A stretch of 64,000 nt of DNA, taken from positions 62,001-126,000 of the forward strand of contig NZ_SNVW01000003.1 in the NCBI RefSeq assembly GCF_004361695.1, written 5' to 3'. The notes beneath the pieces are model-generated. The model did not search any database. It was given only the letters and a program-made list of their open reading frames with translations, and had not been told where the DNA came from. The translations under genes and the position numbers were made by a program. Shown here one piece after another: positions 1 to 9,686 of this stretch (within the stretch, counting starts at the first letter, position 1; each line of letters begins with the position of its first letter). This DNA comes from Curtobacterium flaccumfaciens. GTDB taxonomy: Bacteria; Actinomycetota; Actinomycetes; Actinomycetales; Microbacteriaceae.

Positions 1-130
1 CGACGGCGCGACCGCGGGCGAGCAGACGTTGCTCGCCGAGCGGGTTGCCGAAGTGGGCGGCGGGTGCGGCCGTCGCTTCGGACGCAGCGACGAAGCCGGC
101 CCGCGACGCGAACGCTGCCGTGGACGCCAT
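1..130 (-). CDS. ygfZ: YgfZ/GcvT-like folate-binding protein, N-terminal fragment
   Basis: The first 43 codons of a gene that runs off the left edge of the window. The N-terminus contains HFGNPLGEQRLLARGRAV, the usual opening of actinobacterial YgfZ (folate-binding, iron-sulfur cluster maintenance). The ATG lies one base after the nitrobindin stop codon, so the two are probably co-transcribed; this pair is common in Actinobacteria. The folate domain itself is outside the window, so the assignment rests on the N-terminus and the neighbour. Confidence 0.7.
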   Translation of the reverse strand, partial: MASTAAFASRAGFVAASEATAAPAAHFGNPLGEQRLLARGRAV

Positions 131-131
131 C

Positions 132-734
132 TCAGTCGACCTTCGCGAGCTGCCCCGAGGCGTGCGAGGTGAGTTCCTGGCCGAGGGCGGCGATGTCCCA
201 CGCCCAGAAGAGCTTGCCCTCGACCAAGCCGTACAGCCGAGTCGCCGCCGAGTAGTCCTTCGCGTTCGGCGAGCGCATCACGGCGTCCGTCGCCAGGTCG
301 ATGCGGCCCTTCCGGACCCGCCCGACGTAGAGCTCGTTGACGCCCGTCGGATGGATGATCGCCGCCTCGACGTCGAAGCCGTCGTTGTTGTTGCGGAGCG
401 CCTCGACGCTCTCGACGGTGCTGAACGGCGTCGGTCCCTCGCCGAGGAGCATCGCCGGGCCGCGGTCACCGGGCTCGGCCGGACGGTCGATGCGCCAGTA
501 GCCCATCTCGGCCGCGAGCGGGGTGCGCTCGTCGTCGAGCAGCCACGTCGTGGACGAGTAGTTGAGGTACGGCAGCCCGTCGTGGCTGAAGCTCACGCGC
601 TGGCCGAACTCGTAGTTCCGGGGGTCCTCTTCGTCGCCGACGGGGTACTCGACCACGCCCGTGCCCTCCCAGACACCGACGAGCCACGACAGCGGGACGA
701 GTTCGGGGGCGAGACCCTCGGGCAGTTCGATCAA
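132..734 (-). CDS. Nitrobindin / FABP-like heme-binding protein (probable peroxynitrite isomerase)
   Basis: A 200-residue protein with the family motif GVWEGTG near residue 20, a core of beta strands (FGQRVSFSHDG, YLNYSSTTW, MGYWRI) and a conserved FWAWDIA near the C-terminus. Nitrobindins are ten-stranded beta barrels that bind ferric heme and isomerise peroxynitrite to nitrate in the cytoplasm; that role is family knowledge, and the heme-ligand histidine was not located with certainty. The start is TTG: bases 731-734 read TTGA on the minus strand, so the start overlaps the stop of the upstream 38-residue gene and translation is probably coupled. Followed one base later by ygfZ. Confidence 0.85.
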   Translation of the reverse strand: MIELPEGLAPELVPLSWLVGVWEGTGVVEYPVGDEEDPRNYEFGQRVSFSHDGLPYLNYSSTTWLLDDERTPLAAEMGYWRIDRPAEPGDRGPAMLLGEGPTPFSTVESVEALRNNNDGFDVEAAIIHPTGVNELYVGRVRKGRIDLATDAVMRSPNAKDYSAATRLYGLVEGKLFWAWDIAALGQELTSHASGQLAKVD

Positions 735-847
735 CGCTGACCCTTGAACAGCTTCACGACGACGGTCACCGAGACGAACGCGATCGCGAGCGACGCCAGG
801 CCGAGGAGGCCGACGTAGAAGAGCTCGAGCGCAAGCAGCGAATCCAT
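731..847 (-). CDS. Small single-pass membrane peptide (38 aa)
   Basis: A short gene encoding one hydrophobic helix (residues about 4-30, LLALELFYVGLLGLASLAIA) and a basic tail ending KLFKGQR. Three things support it. Its TGA overlaps the TTG start of the nitrobindin gene. A -10-like TAGACT (854-859, minus strand) ends six bases before the ATG, the spacing of a leaderless transcript. No better start exists for the operon. Function unknown. Confidence 0.65.
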   Translation of the reverse strand: MDSLLALELFYVGLLGLASLAIAFVSVTVVVKLFKGQR

Positions 848-897
848 GGTGCGAGTCTACGCGGCACGCCTGACGGCGCCAGGCGAGTGGCGGCGCG

Positions 898-1191
898 TCA
901 CCGCGCCAGGAGCACCACCGCGGTGACGAGCACGACGACGAACGCCCCCGACGACGCGATGCTGATCCGCTCCACCAGGCCGTCCTTCGTCGCCGTGATG
1001 AGCTGCAGCACGAAGCTGACCAGCACGCAGAGCACGTAGACGAGCAGGAGCCACGCGAAGGAGTCCTTCTGCGTGAGCGTCAGGACCAGCACGGCGCCGA
1101 CGACCGCGAGCAGCCAGACCGGCAGCACGGACGTCAGCCGGAGACGACGCTGATCGGTGGGCGGCACGGGCTCGGTCACGCGCTCCATCAT
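898..1191 (-). CDS. Small integral membrane protein
   Basis: About 97 residues starting MMERVTEPVPP, followed by three hydrophobic segments (LPVWLLAVVGAVLVLTL, FAWLLLVYVLCVLVSFVL, SGAFVVVLVTAVVLLA). The reading frame stays open further upstream, but that part is hydrophilic and lies in the divergent promoter region, so I start at the double ATG (1191 or 1188). Divergent from glnR. No recognised family. Confidence 0.6.
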   Translation of the reverse strand: MMERVTEPVPPTDQRRLRLTSVLPVWLLAVVGAVLVLTLTQKDSFAWLLLVYVLCVLVSFVLQLITATKDGLVERISIASSGAFVVVLVTAVVLLAR

Positions 1192-1283
1192 GACAGAGGC
1201 CCCGTCCCGACCGTCCGGTCGGAGAGGTACTTCCCGAGCATCACTAGGATGTGTGCACGACTCCCCCACGCCCTGGAGGTCCT

Positions 1284-1967
1284 GTGGCCCAGCTCCTGGT
1301 ACTCACCTCAGCCGCGCCCGGCGACGTCCTGCCGAGCCTCGGGCTGCTGAGCCACCGGATCCGCCACGTCCCCGCCGAGGCCGCACAGCTGGTCAACGCA
1401 CCGCAGAGCGACCTCATGTTCGTGGACGCCCGCACCGACCTCGCGAGCGCGAAGGCCCTGTGCAAGATCCTCGCGACGAGCGGCTCGACGACCCCGATCA
1501 TCCTCGTGGTCACCGAGGGCGGCCTCACCGCCGTGAACAGCGAGTGGAACGTCGACGACGTGGTGCTCGAGAGCGCCGGCCCCGCCGAGGTCGACGCCCG
1601 CATCCGCCTCAGCGCCGGCCGCGCGTCGAAGAATCAGACGGGGTCGAAGATCCAGGCCTCCGGCGTCGTCATCGACGAGGCGAGCTACTCCGCGAAGGTC
1701 CGCGGTCGGCCGCTCGACCTCACCTTCAAGGAGTTCGAGCTCCTCCGCTTCTTCGCCACGCACCCGTCGCGGGTGTTCACCCGCGAGCAGCTCCTCAGCG
1801 AGGTCTGGGGCTACGACTACTTCGGCGGCACCCGCACGGTGGACGTGCACGTCCGACGGCTCCGCGCCAAGCTCGGCGACCTCGAGTCCCTCATCGGCAC
1901 CGTCCGCAACGTCGGGTACCGCTTCAACGTCTACGACGACGAGGCCGACCGGCTCTCGGCGCAGTAG
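1284..1967 (+). CDS. glnR: GlnR, OmpR-type global nitrogen regulator
   Basis: Receiver domain (residues about 1-115) plus winged-helix DNA-binding domain (about 130-220; [51 protein letters not shown]). The receiver opens [20 protein letters not shown] and contains [16 protein letters not shown], closely matching actinobacterial GlnR. GlnR is an orphan regulator that acts as a dimer and does not need phosphorylation; an Asp (VDARTD, about residue 48) is still present. GTG at 1284 is chosen because GGAGG lies just upstream (1275-1279) and the conserved start begins there. A -10-like TAGGAT lies at 1245-1250. The stop TAG shares its G with the GTG start of mshD, the neighbour also found in mycobacteria. 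Confidence 0.88.
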   Translation: MAQLLVLTSAAPGDVLPSLGLLSHRIRHVPAEAAQLVNAPQSDLMFVDARTDLASAKALCKILATSGSTTPIILVVTEGGLTAVNSEWNVDDVVLESAGPAEVDARIRLSAGRASKNQTGSKIQASGVVIDEASYSAKVRGRPLDLTFKEFELLRFFATHPSRVFTREQLLSEVWGYDYFGGTRTVDVHVRRLRAKLGDLESLIGTVRNVGYRFNVYDDEADRLSAQ

Positions 1968-2842
1968 TGGCCGTCGACCTGTCGCGCTTCGCCGTCCCGG
2001 GCGAGGCACCGCCGTTCTCGGACCAGACGCTGGTCGACGTCCGCGCCGGACGCGCCACCGTCGTCGGGGACGAGCGCGGGGTCGCCGTGGTGCGCGACGG
2101 CGAGCTGGAACTGGCGGTCGGCCTGGAGGCGCGGGGCCAGGGTCTCGGCACCGCCCTCGTCGCGCAGGTGCTCGGGCTGGACGGCGGGGCCGCCCCCGTG
2201 GCCGGTTCCGAGTCCGGGCTCACGTCGGCGCCCCGGCTCGCGTCGGCGCCCGGGCTCGCGTCGGCACCCCGGCTCGCGTGGGCGCACGGGGAGCACCCCG
2301 CGGCGCGGGCGCTCGCCGCGCGGTTCGGCTGGACCGCCGTGCGCACGCTGCTGCAGCTCCGCGCGCCGATCGCCGACGTCGCACCCGACCCCGGCGTACC
2401 GGCCGGGTACACCCTGTCGTCGTTCCGAGCGGGCGACCCCGGGGACGAGGCCGACTGGCTCGCCCTCAACGCCGCCGCGTTCGCGCACCACCCGGAGCAG
2501 GGCCGGATGACGCTCGACGACCTCCGCGCCCGCGAGGCCGACGCCTGGTTCTCCGGCGACGACCTGCTGCTGCTCCGCGACGAGGCCGGCACGCTGGCGG
2601 GGTCGTGCTGGCTCAAGGTCGAGGGCGACGTCGGCGAGTTCTACGCCGTGGCCGTCCGACCCGACCTGCAGGGGCAGCGGCTCGGCGGGGTGCTCATGCG
2701 TGCGGGGACGGCCCGGTTGACCGGTCGTGGCCTCGCCACCGCGGCGCTCTACGTCGAGGGCGACAACGGGCCGGCGCTGGCGCTCTACCGCCGGTCCGGG
2801 TTCGCGCAGCACGCGATCGACGTGCAGTACGCCGCTCCCTGA
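1967..2842 (+). CDS. mshD: Mycothiol synthase MshD (tandem GNAT)
   Basis: About 291 residues. Acetyl-CoA:Cys-GlcN-Ins acetyltransferase, the last step of mycothiol synthesis. The C-terminal GNAT half is well conserved (FYAVAVRPDLQGQRLGGVLM, ALYVEGDNGPALALYRRSGF). The N-terminal half is a weaker GNAT (VGLEARGQGLGTALVAQV). The start codon GTG overlaps the glnR stop by one base. Between the two halves lies an in-frame fourfold repeat of six residues (about residues 84-107) that is not expected in the family; see the separate repeat entry. Confidence 0.88.
   Translation: MAVDLSRFAVPGEAPPFSDQTLVDVRAGRATVVGDERGVAVVRDGELELAVGLEARGQGLGTALVAQVLGLDGGAAPVAGSESGLTSAPRLASAPGLASAPRLAWAHGEHPAARALAARFGWTAVRTLLQLRAPIADVAPDPGVPAGYTLSSFRAGDPGDEADWLALNAAAFAHHPEQGRMTLDDLRAREADAWFSGDDLLLLRDEAGTLAGSCWLKVEGDVGEFYAVAVRPDLQGQRLGGVLMRAGTARLTGRGLATAALYVEGDNGPALALYRRSGFAQHAIDVQYAAP
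2216..2287 (+). repeat. 18-bp tandem repeat x4 inside mshD
   Basis: Four 18-base units in phase with the mshD reading frame encode GLTSAP, RLASAP, GLASAP and RLAWAH. Units differ from each other at a few positions only. It falls in the region between the two GNAT halves, so it probably lengthens a surface loop; copy number is likely to vary between strains. Confidence 0.9.
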
Positions 2843-2932
2843 CCCTCCTCCACACCGCGCCGTTCACCGTCGGTTTCCACAGCGTCCACCCGGGACGCCC
2901 CGGCCGCAGGGGGCGGGTGGCAGGATGTGGGC

Positions 2933-5098
2933 ATGGACACCGAACCGCAGCTCGACGGCGAATCCGTCGCACCGGACCTCGACGACTTCGACGAGGTCGT
3001 GGAGATCGAGCACGAGTCGCTGCCGACGGACCGCTACTTCGACCGTGAGCTCAGCTGGCTCCGGTTCAACCAGCGCGTGCTCGAGCTGGGCGAGGACCGC
3101 ACGCAGCCCCTCCTCGAGCGGGCGAACTTCCTGGCGATCTTCGCGTCCAACCTCGACGAGTTCTTCATGGTCCGGGTCGCCGGCCTCAAGCGCCGCATCG
3201 ACACCGGCATCGCCGTGCCGACCAACGTCGGCCGCGCGCCCTCCGACGTCCTGCGCGACATCGCGAAGAAGGCGCACGAGCTGCAGGACCGCCACGCGCA
3301 GGCCTTCATCGGCTCGCTCAAGCCGGACCTCGACGCCGCGGGCATCCACATCGAGCACTGGTCCGACCTCGACGAGGCCGACCGGCTGCGCATGCGCGAG
3401 TACTTCAACGAGCAGATCTTCCCCGTCCTGATGCCGCTCGCGGTGGACCCGGCGCACCCGTTCCCGTACATCTCCGGGCTCTCGGTCAACCTGGCGGTCC
3501 GAGTCCGCAACCCGAAGTCGCAGCGGCAGGAGTTCGCGCGCCTCAAGGTGCCGCAGAACTTCTCGCGCTTCATCAAGCTGCCGGACGACAACTCCGGCCG
3601 TCTGCGCTTCATCCCGCTCGAGGACCTCATCGCGAACCACCTCGACGACCTCTTCCCGGGGATGGAGGTGCTCGAGCACCACGTGTTCCGGGTCACCCGC
3701 AACGAGGACGTCGAGATCGAGGAGGACGAGGCCGAGAACCTCATCCAGGCCCTCGAACGCGAACTGCTCCGTCGCCGCTTCGGCCCGCCGATCCGTCTCG
3801 AGATCACCGAGGACATGGACCCGGTGACGCTCGACCTGCTCGTGCGCGAGCTCGACATCACCGAGCAAGAGGTCTTCCGGCTGCCGTCGCCGCTCGACCT
3901 CGGCGGGCTGTTCGAGATCTCGAAGATCGCCCGCCCGGACCTGCACTACCCGAAGCACGTGCCGACGACCCCGGTGCAGTTCCAGCCCGGCGAGCCGAAC
4001 ACCAAGCCCGACCTGTTCCGCGCGATCGCCGCGAAGGACGTCCTCGTGCACCACCCGTACGAGTCCTTCGCGACGAGCGTCCAGGCGTTCCTCGAGCAGG
4101 CCGCCGCCGACCCGCACGTGCTGGCGATCAAGCAGACGCTGTACCGCACCTCGGGCGACAGCCCCATCGTCGAGGCCCTCATCGACGCGGCCGCCGCGGG
4201 CAAGCAGGTCCTGGCGCTCGTCGAGATCAAGGCGCGCTTCGACGAGCAGAACAACATCACCTGGGCCCGCAAGCTCGAGAAGGCCGGCGTGCACGTGGTG
4301 TACGGCCTGGTCGGGCTGAAGACGCACTCCAAGCTGGTGCTCGTCATCCGGCAAGAGGGCGGGACGCTCAAGCACTACAGCCACATCGGCACGGGCAACT
4401 ACAACCCGAAGACCTCGCGCATCTACGAGGACATGGGCCTGTTCACCTCGGACGACGTCGTCGGCAAGGACCTCACGCGCCTGTTCAACGAGCTGTCCGG
4501 CTACGCGATCGAGAAGAAGTTCAAGCGTCTGCTCGTCGCGCCGCTGCACCTCCGGAAGGGCCTGCTCAAGCGGATCCAGACCGAGGCCGACCACGCCCGC
4601 GCCGGCCGTCCCTCGGGCATCCGGATCAAGGTCAACTCGATGGTCGACGAGCAGATCATCGACGCGCTGTACCTGGCGAGCCAGGCCGGTGTGCCGATCG
4701 ACGTCTGGGTGCGCGGCATCTGCTCGCTGAAGCCGGGCATGGAAGGCGTCAGCGACACCATTCGCGTGCGGAGCGTCGTCGGCCGGTACCTCGAGCACTC
4801 CCGGGCGTTCGCGTTCCACAACGACGGCGACCCGGCCGTGTTCATCGGCTCGGCGGACATGATGCACCGGAACCTCGACCGTCGGGTCGAGGCTCTCGTG
4901 CGCCTGTCCGACCCGGCGCACGTCAACGAGGTCGAGGAGATGTTCGACCTCGCGATGGCGGACACCACGAGCTCGTGGCACCTCGAGTCCGACGGCGAGT
5001 GGACGCGCCACTCCACCGACGAGGACGGCCGACCCCTCGACGACGTGCAGAATGTCCTCATGCGGAAGATCTCGGCGCGGAAGCGCTCCACTCGGTGA
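2933..5098 (+). CDS. ppk1: Polyphosphate kinase PPK1
   Basis: 721 residues, normal length. Reversibly transfers the gamma phosphate of ATP to polyphosphate. N-terminal domain begins [19 protein letters not shown]. The catalytic part contains LKTHSKLVL (the phospho-histidine by analogy with E. coli His435 is about residue 465) and [14 protein letters not shown] prefer ATG 2933 to GTG 2927: CAGGAT (2921-2926) lies six bases before it, as in other leaderless starts here. Its TGA overlaps the GTG of the next gene (GTGA), so the two are translationally coupled. Confidence 0.95.
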   Translation: MDTEPQLDGESVAPDLDDFDEVVEIEHESLPTDRYFDRELSWLRFNQRVLELGEDRTQPLLERANFLAIFASNLDEFFMVRVAGLKRRIDTGIAVPTNVGRAPSDVLRDIAKKAHELQDRHAQAFIGSLKPDLDAAGIHIEHWSDLDEADRLRMREYFNEQIFPVLMPLAVDPAHPFPYISGLSVNLAVRVRNPKSQRQEFARLKVPQNFSRFIKLPDDNSGRLRFIPLEDLIANHLDDLFPGMEVLEHHVFRVTRNEDVEIEEDEAENLIQALERELLRRRFGPPIRLEITEDMDPVTLDLLVRELDITEQEVFRLPSPLDLGGLFEISKIARPDLHYPKHVPTTPVQFQPGEPNTKPDLFRAIAAKDVLVHHPYESFATSVQAFLEQAAADPHVLAIKQTLYRTSGDSPIVEALIDAAAAGKQVLALVEIKARFDEQNNITWARKLEKAGVHVVYGLVGLKTHSKLVLVIRQEGGTLKHYSHIGTGNYNPKTSRIYEDMGLFTSDDVVGKDLTRLFNELSGYAIEKKFKRLLVAPLHLRKGLLKRIQTEADHARAGRPSGIRIKVNSMVDEQIIDALYLASQAGVPIDVWVRGICSLKPGMEGVSDTIRVRSVVGRYLEHSRAFAFHNDGDPAVFIGSADMMHRNLDRRVEALVRLSDPAHVNEVEEMFDLAMADTTSSWHLESDGEWTRHSTDEDGRPLDDVQNVLMRKISARKRSTR

Positions 5099-6042
5099 GC
5101 GGCGGCTCATCCGGGCCGGTCGTCGCAGCGGGCGCCGTCGTCTGGCGTGAACAGGACGGCGTCCCGCTCGTCCTGCTCGTGCACCGCGACCACCACAAGG
5201 ACGTCTCGTTCCCGAAGGGCAAGGTCGACCCGGGCGAGAGCGTCCCGACGACCGCCGTGCGCGAGATCGACGAGGAGACCGGCTACCGCGTGCACCTCGG
5301 TGCGCCCCTCGGCACGGCCGAGTACGTGCTGCCGAGCGGTCGCGACAAGGTCGTGCACTACTGGGCTGCGCGGGTCTCCACGAAGGAGCTCGAGCGCGCC
5401 GGCACGTTCCACCCGAACGACGAGGTCGCCGCGGTCGAGTGGGTCACCCTCGACGACGCCCGCGCCCGACTGACGTACGAGCGCGACGTCGCGATCCTCG
5501 ACCGGTTCGCCGACCGCGTCGCCGCCGGGGAGCACCGGACCTTCGCGCTCATCGCACTCCGGCACGCCAAGACCGTGCCCGGCTCGGACTGGGACGGCCC
5601 CGACGCCACCCGTCCGCTCCTGCCGGTCGGCCGGAGCCAGGCCAGGGCGGTGGCGTCGCCCGTCGCCGCGTTCGGCCCGAAGAAGATCATCAGCAGCACG
5701 GCGGCACGGTGCCTCGCGACCGTCGAACCGCTGTCGGCGAAGACCCGACTCGGCGTCTCGAGCACGCCGGACATCAGCCAGGACGCCCACGACCTCGGTG
5801 CGGCGAACGTGAAGGGCGTCGTGCAGAAGCGCCTCGAGAAGGCGAAGTCGACCGTCCTCTGCTCACACGGCCCGGTGCTGCCGGACATCATCGCCCGCAT
5901 CGCCACGGCGACGGCGGACGACAGCGGCCGGTTCGACCTCCGTCGCGCCGCCATGCTCTCGGTCGGCGACTTCGCCGTGATGCACATCGCCGACGGCCGA
6001 CTCGTCGCCGTGGAGACGCACCGCAACACCGTCGCGGCGTAG
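5095..6042 (+). CDS. mutT1: Nudix hydrolase fused to histidine phosphatase (MutT1-like)
   Basis: 315 residues in two domains. The Nudix box is complete at about residues 42-64 (GKVDPGES then REIDEETGY, matching Gx5Ex7REUxEExGU). From about residue 150 a histidine-phosphatase domain begins with LRHAKT and has a second histidine in [10 protein letters not shown]. Mycobacterial MutT1, with the same architecture and also beside ppk, hydrolyses 8-oxo-(d)GTP and dinucleoside polyphosphates; substrate here is inferred. The GTG start overlaps the ppk stop. Confidence 0.88.
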   Translation: MSGGSSGPVVAAGAVVWREQDGVPLVLLVHRDHHKDVSFPKGKVDPGESVPTTAVREIDEETGYRVHLGAPLGTAEYVLPSGRDKVVHYWAARVSTKELERAGTFHPNDEVAAVEWVTLDDARARLTYERDVAILDRFADRVAAGEHRTFALIALRHAKTVPGSDWDGPDATRPLLPVGRSQARAVASPVAAFGPKKIISSTAARCLATVEPLSAKTRLGVSSTPDISQDAHDLGAANVKGVVQKRLEKAKSTVLCSHGPVLPDIIARIATATADDSGRFDLRRAAMLSVGDFAVMHIADGRLVAVETHRNTVAA

Positions 6043-6054
6043 GCCGACGTCGGC
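6043..6054 (+). terminator. Short palindrome right after the mutT1-like stop codon
   Basis: GCCGACGTCGGC begins immediately after the TAG and is followed by a G/C-rich run without a T tract. A weak stop signal at best. The rest of the 299-base gap to pstS holds a CTGGAGGC-type box (6064-6074, minus orientation) and the pst promoter. Confidence 0.35.
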
Positions 6055-6211
6055 GGGGCGACCCGCGCCTCCAGGCCCGCACGTGCCCGCCCCGAGCCGG
6101 AAGCCGCCAGTCGGGCGCATGCGTCTGCATGCTCCTGCGGAGTGCACGACGTTCCCGATCCTGCACCCGTCGGCGCGCCCGCGCACGGCGCCGCGTCCGA
6201 CACAACCCCTC

Positions 6212-6233
6212 GTTCACCTCCCGTTCACCAGCG
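6212..6233 (+). promoter_or_regulatory. PHO-box-like direct repeat upstream of pstS
   Basis: Two adjacent 11-base units, GTTCACCTCCC and GTTCACCAGCG, fit the direct-repeat PHO box bound by PhoP in Streptomyces (consensus close to GTTCACC). A -10-like TACAGT follows at 6261-6266, leaving a leader of about 75 bases before the pstS GTG. The regulator gene is not in this window, so PhoP control is inferred from the site and from the pst genes it precedes. Confidence 0.7.
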
Positions 6234-6341
6234 CGGGGGAACCCCGTCACTTCGCGTCCCTACAGTCGCTCCCGGGTCGGCACCGGCCCGCGGGACCACC
6301 ACAGCGGTCCCACCTGCACTGACTTTCCCGAAGGGACCCCT

Positions 6342-7451
6342 GTGAACATCAAGCGAATCGGTACCGTGGCGGCGATCGCCATCGTCGGCGCCGTCGTGCT
6401 GTCCTCCTGCGCCGCGAACGAGGGCGCGGGCAACGCGCCCTCCGCCACGTCGAAGGCCGGGACGGACTACTCGAAGCTCTCCGGCACGCTGACCGGCTCG
6501 GGTTCGTCCGCCCAGCAGACCGCCGAGGCCACCTGGGCCGCCGGCATCCAGAACGTCGCCTCGGGCCTCACGGTCAACTACTCGCCCGACGGCTCCGGCG
6601 CCGGCCGCAAGAACTTCATCTCGGGTGCCGCGGACTTCGCCGGCTCCGACGCCGCGCTGAAGGACGAGGAGCTCTCCGGCTCGTTCGCGCTCTGCGCCGC
6701 GGACTCGAAGGCCATCGACATCCCGGTCTACATCTCCCCGATCGCCATCGCCTACAAGGTCGACGGCGTCAAGGACCTCACGCTCGACGCGAAGACCATC
6801 GCGGGCATCTTCTCGGGCAAGATCACCAAGTGGAACGACTCGCAGATCGCGTCGCTCAACAAGGACGCGAAGCTGCCGGACGCGACCATCACGGTCGTGC
6901 ACCGCTCCGACGACTCGGGCACCACGCAGAACTTCTCCGAGTACGTCTCGGCGAACGCCGGTGACGTCTGGACCAAGGAGCCCAGCCAGACCTTCCCGTT
7001 CCAGATCGGCGACAGCGCCAAGGGCACCTCGGGTGTGGCCTCGGCCATGGCCGGCGCCTCGAACGCGATCACCTACATCGACGACTCCGGCGCCGGTGAC
7101 CTCGACAAGGCGAAGCTCATGGTCGGCGACAAGGCCACCGAGATCTCGGCCGAGGGCGCTGCCAAGGTCGTGTCGGACTCCAAGGTGGCCGAGGGCCGCG
7201 CGGACAACGACCTCGCGATCGACATCGACCGCAAGGACACCGCGGACGGCGCATGGCCGCTCGTGCTCGTCTCGTACGCGATCGCCTGCCAGGAGTACAA
7301 GGACGCCGACAAGGGCACGCTCGTGAAGGGCTACCTCGACTACGTCGTCTCGAAGGACGCGCAGGAGGCAGCCGCGAAGGAGGCCAAGTCGGCCGCCCTC
7401 ACGGACGACCTCTCGGAGAAGGCCGCCAAGGCCGTCGCCTCCATCAAGTAA
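6342..7451 (+). CDS. pstS: Phosphate ABC transporter, substrate-binding lipoprotein PstS
   Basis: 369 residues. Signal peptide with lipobox LSSC (Cys about residue 23). Mature protein carries phosphate-binding signatures: SGTLTGSGSSAQQ, NYSPDGSGAGRKNF and VHRSDDSGTTQNFSEY. Captures phosphate outside the membrane for PstCA. The GTG start follows AAGGGA at a normal distance. A 15-base-pair hairpin separates it from pstC, which fits the usual surplus of PstS over the membrane parts. Confidence 0.95.
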   Translation: MNIKRIGTVAAIAIVGAVVLSSCAANEGAGNAPSATSKAGTDYSKLSGTLTGSGSSAQQTAEATWAAGIQNVASGLTVNYSPDGSGAGRKNFISGAADFAGSDAALKDEELSGSFALCAADSKAIDIPVYISPIAIAYKVDGVKDLTLDAKTIAGIFSGKITKWNDSQIASLNKDAKLPDATITVVHRSDDSGTTQNFSEYVSANAGDVWTKEPSQTFPFQIGDSAKGTSGVASAMAGASNAITYIDDSGAGDLDKAKLMVGDKATEISAEGAAKVVSDSKVAEGRADNDLAIDIDRKDTADGAWPLVLVSYAIACQEYKDADKGTLVKGYLDYVVSKDAQEAAAKEAKSAALTDDLSEKAAKAVASIK

Positions 7452-7463
7452 GGCACCCTGATC

Positions 7464-7503
7464 GCCCGGACGCCGGTCCCACCCACCTGACCGGCGTCCG
7501 GGC
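7464..7503 (+). terminator. Hairpin between pstS and pstC (probable attenuator)
   Basis: Perfect 15-bp inverted repeat (7464-7478 with 7489-7503) and a 10-base loop, 12 bases after the pstS stop. Genes on both sides belong to one operon, so partial termination or protection of the pstS message from 3' decay are the likely roles. Confidence 0.7.
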
Positions 7504-7590
7504 GCTCGGCCGTCGCAGCCCCGACGGTCGCACCACCGGACACACCCCCCAACCCGACGCCTCCCCCGGCGTTCCTCCGACAGGAGTCCC

Positions 7591-8538
7591 ATGACGACCG
7601 CACCGGCCCAGCCAGTGGCCCCCGTCGCCCCCAAGCCGAAGGCCGTCGTCCGAGTCGGCGACCGCGTCTTCTCCGCCGCCTCGGTCATCGCCGGCGGGCT
7701 GATCCTCTTCGTCCTCGTGCTCGTCGCCGCCTTCCTGGTCTGGCAGAGCATCCCGGCGTTCAGCGCCAAGGTCGGCGAGCTGCCGAACGGCGCCGCGAAC
7801 TTCTGGGACTACGTCGGCCCCCTCGTCTTCGGCACCGTCTGGTCCGCGCTCATCGCGCTCGTGATCGCCGTGCCGCTCTCGCTCGGGATCGCCCTCTTCA
7901 TCTCGCACTACGCGCCCCGTCGCATCGCCCCGGTGCTCGGCTACGTGATCGACCTGCTGGCCGCGGTGCCGTCGGTCGTCTACGGCCTCTGGGGGATCGT
8001 CGTGCTGGCGCCGTTCGTGAAGCCCTTCTACGGGTTCCTCAACGAGTACCTCGGCTGGATCCCGTTCTTCTCCGGGCAGGTCTCCGGCACCGGCCGCACG
8101 ATCCTCACCGCCTCGATCGTCCTCGCCGTCATGGCGATCCCGATCATGACCGCGGTGATGCGCGAGATCTTCCTGCAGGCGCCGCGCCTCAACGAGGAGG
8201 CCGCCCTGGCCCTCGGCGCGACCCGCTGGGAGATGATCCGGATGTCGGTCCTGCCGTTCGCGAAGTCCGGCATCGTGTCCGCGATCATGCTCGGCCTCGG
8301 CCGCGCGCTCGGCGAGACGATGGCGATCGCGCTGGTGCTGTCGGTGTCGACGAACGTCACCTTCCAGATGCTCACCTCGCTGAACCCGTCGACGATCGCC
8401 GCGAACATCGCGCTGCAGTTCGCCGAAGCGTCCGGCACGGCCCTCAACGCACTCATCGCCTCGGGTCTGATCCTCTTCGTCATCACCCTGGTCATCAACA
8501 TGCTGGCGCGCTACATCGTGCGCAAGCGGGTCTCCTGA
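7591..8538 (+). CDS. pstC: Phosphate ABC transporter permease PstC
   Basis: 315 residues with six hydrophobic segments and the binding-protein-dependent permease loop EEAALALGATRWEMIRMSVLPFAKSGI near residues 205-230, which docks on PstB. Contains YGLWGIVVLAPF and GRALGETMAIALVLS, both typical of PstC. Start ATG preceded by ACAGGAG. Separated from pstA by 13 bases. Confidence 0.94.
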   Translation: MTTAPAQPVAPVAPKPKAVVRVGDRVFSAASVIAGGLILFVLVLVAAFLVWQSIPAFSAKVGELPNGAANFWDYVGPLVFGTVWSALIALVIAVPLSLGIALFISHYAPRRIAPVLGYVIDLLAAVPSVVYGLWGIVVLAPFVKPFYGFLNEYLGWIPFFSGQVSGTGRTILTASIVLAVMAIPIMTAVMREIFLQAPRLNEEAALALGATRWEMIRMSVLPFAKSGIVSAIMLGLGRALGETMAIALVLSVSTNVTFQMLTSLNPSTIAANIALQFAEASGTALNALIASGLILFVITLVINMLARYIVRKRVS

Positions 8539-8551
8539 GAGGTCACACCCG

Positions 8552-9637
8552 ATGTCCCTCGCTCTCCGTCAGACCGGCATGACCGGCAACGCGTACGCCA
8601 ACGGCAAACTGCACAAGTCGGTGCCGTGGCTCCTCCTCGTCGGCTCCTGGGTCGCCCTGGTCGCCGTCTTCGCCCTGCTCAACGCCGGTGGCGCCGTCAA
8701 GGACTTCAACGTCGTCGCGGCGCTGTTCCTCGGCACGGTCCTGTTCGACGTCCTCATCGTCGTGGTCTCCCGCATCGTCGAGGGCGGGCGGAAGGCGGTC
8801 GACCGCCTCATCACCTCGCTCGTCGTCACGGCGTTCGTCATCGCGGTGCTGCCGCTGGTGTCGCTGCTCTGGACGGTCCTCGCCGACGGCCTCGCCCGCT
8901 TCGACGCGAACTTCTTCACGTACTCGATGCGCGGCGTCATCTCCGAGGGCGGCGGCGCCGTGCACGCCCTCATCGGCACGCTCGAGATCACGCTGTTCGC
9001 GGCGCTCATCTCGGTGCCGATCGGTCTGCTCACCTCGATCTACCTCGTCGAGTACGGCAAGGGCGCGCTCGCGAAGGGCATCACGTTCTTCGTGGACGTC
9101 ATGACCGGCATCCCCTCGATCGTCGCCGGCCTGTTCGCCTACTCGCTGTTCGCGCTGTTCCTCGGCCCGGGCGCCCGCTTCGGTCTGGTCGGCTCGGTTG
9201 CCCTGAGCGTGCTGATGATCCCGATCGTCGTGCGCTCCACCGAAGAGGTCCTGAAGATCGTCCCGATGGAGCTCCGCGAGGCCTCGTACGCGCTCGGCGT
9301 CCCGAAGTACCTCACCATCCTCAAGGTCGTGCTCCCCACCGCACTCGCCGGCATCACCACCGGCGTCATGCTCTCCATCGCCCGCGTCATCGGCGAGACC
9401 GCACCGCTCCTGGTCACGGCCGGGTTCACCGCGAGCATGAACTACGACCTGTTCAAGGACCCGATGATGACGCTGCCGGTGTTCGCGTACACGCAGTACT
9501 CGCAGCAGGGCGCCAACCCGGTGCCGTTCGTCGACCGGGCCTGGACCGCGGCGCTGCTGCTCATCATCATCGTGATGCTGCTCAACCTGCTCGCCCGGTT
9601 CATCACCCGCCTCTTCGCCCCCAAGCTCAGCCGCTAG
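8552..9637 (+). CDS. pstA: Phosphate ABC transporter permease PstA
   Basis: 361 residues. The first 120 hold two to three extra hydrophobic stretches, longer than in E. coli PstA but common in Actinobacteria. The permease core includes [40 protein letters not shown] and [14 protein letters not shown]. Start ATG after GAGAGG. Forms the channel together with PstC. Confidence 0.93.
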   Translation: MSLALRQTGMTGNAYANGKLHKSVPWLLLVGSWVALVAVFALLNAGGAVKDFNVVAALFLGTVLFDVLIVVVSRIVEGGRKAVDRLITSLVVTAFVIAVLPLVSLLWTVLADGLARFDANFFTYSMRGVISEGGGAVHALIGTLEITLFAALISVPIGLLTSIYLVEYGKGALAKGITFFVDVMTGIPSIVAGLFAYSLFALFLGPGARFGLVGSVALSVLMIPIVVRSTEEVLKIVPMELREASYALGVPKYLTILKVVLPTALAGITTGVMLSIARVIGETAPLLVTAGFTASMNYDLFKDPMMTLPVFAYTQYSQQGANPVPFVDRAWTAALLLIIIVMLLNLLARFITRLFAPKLSR

Positions 9638-9686
9638 TCCCCGCCACCCGAGCGACCAGCGTCACCACCCACCCCGAAGGAATCAC

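Noticed and set aside
2864..5110. 748-codon open frame opposite ppk1
   Set aside because: Antisense shadow of ppk1 caused by third-position GC; the translation is Val/Leu/Arg/Asp-rich without any domain.
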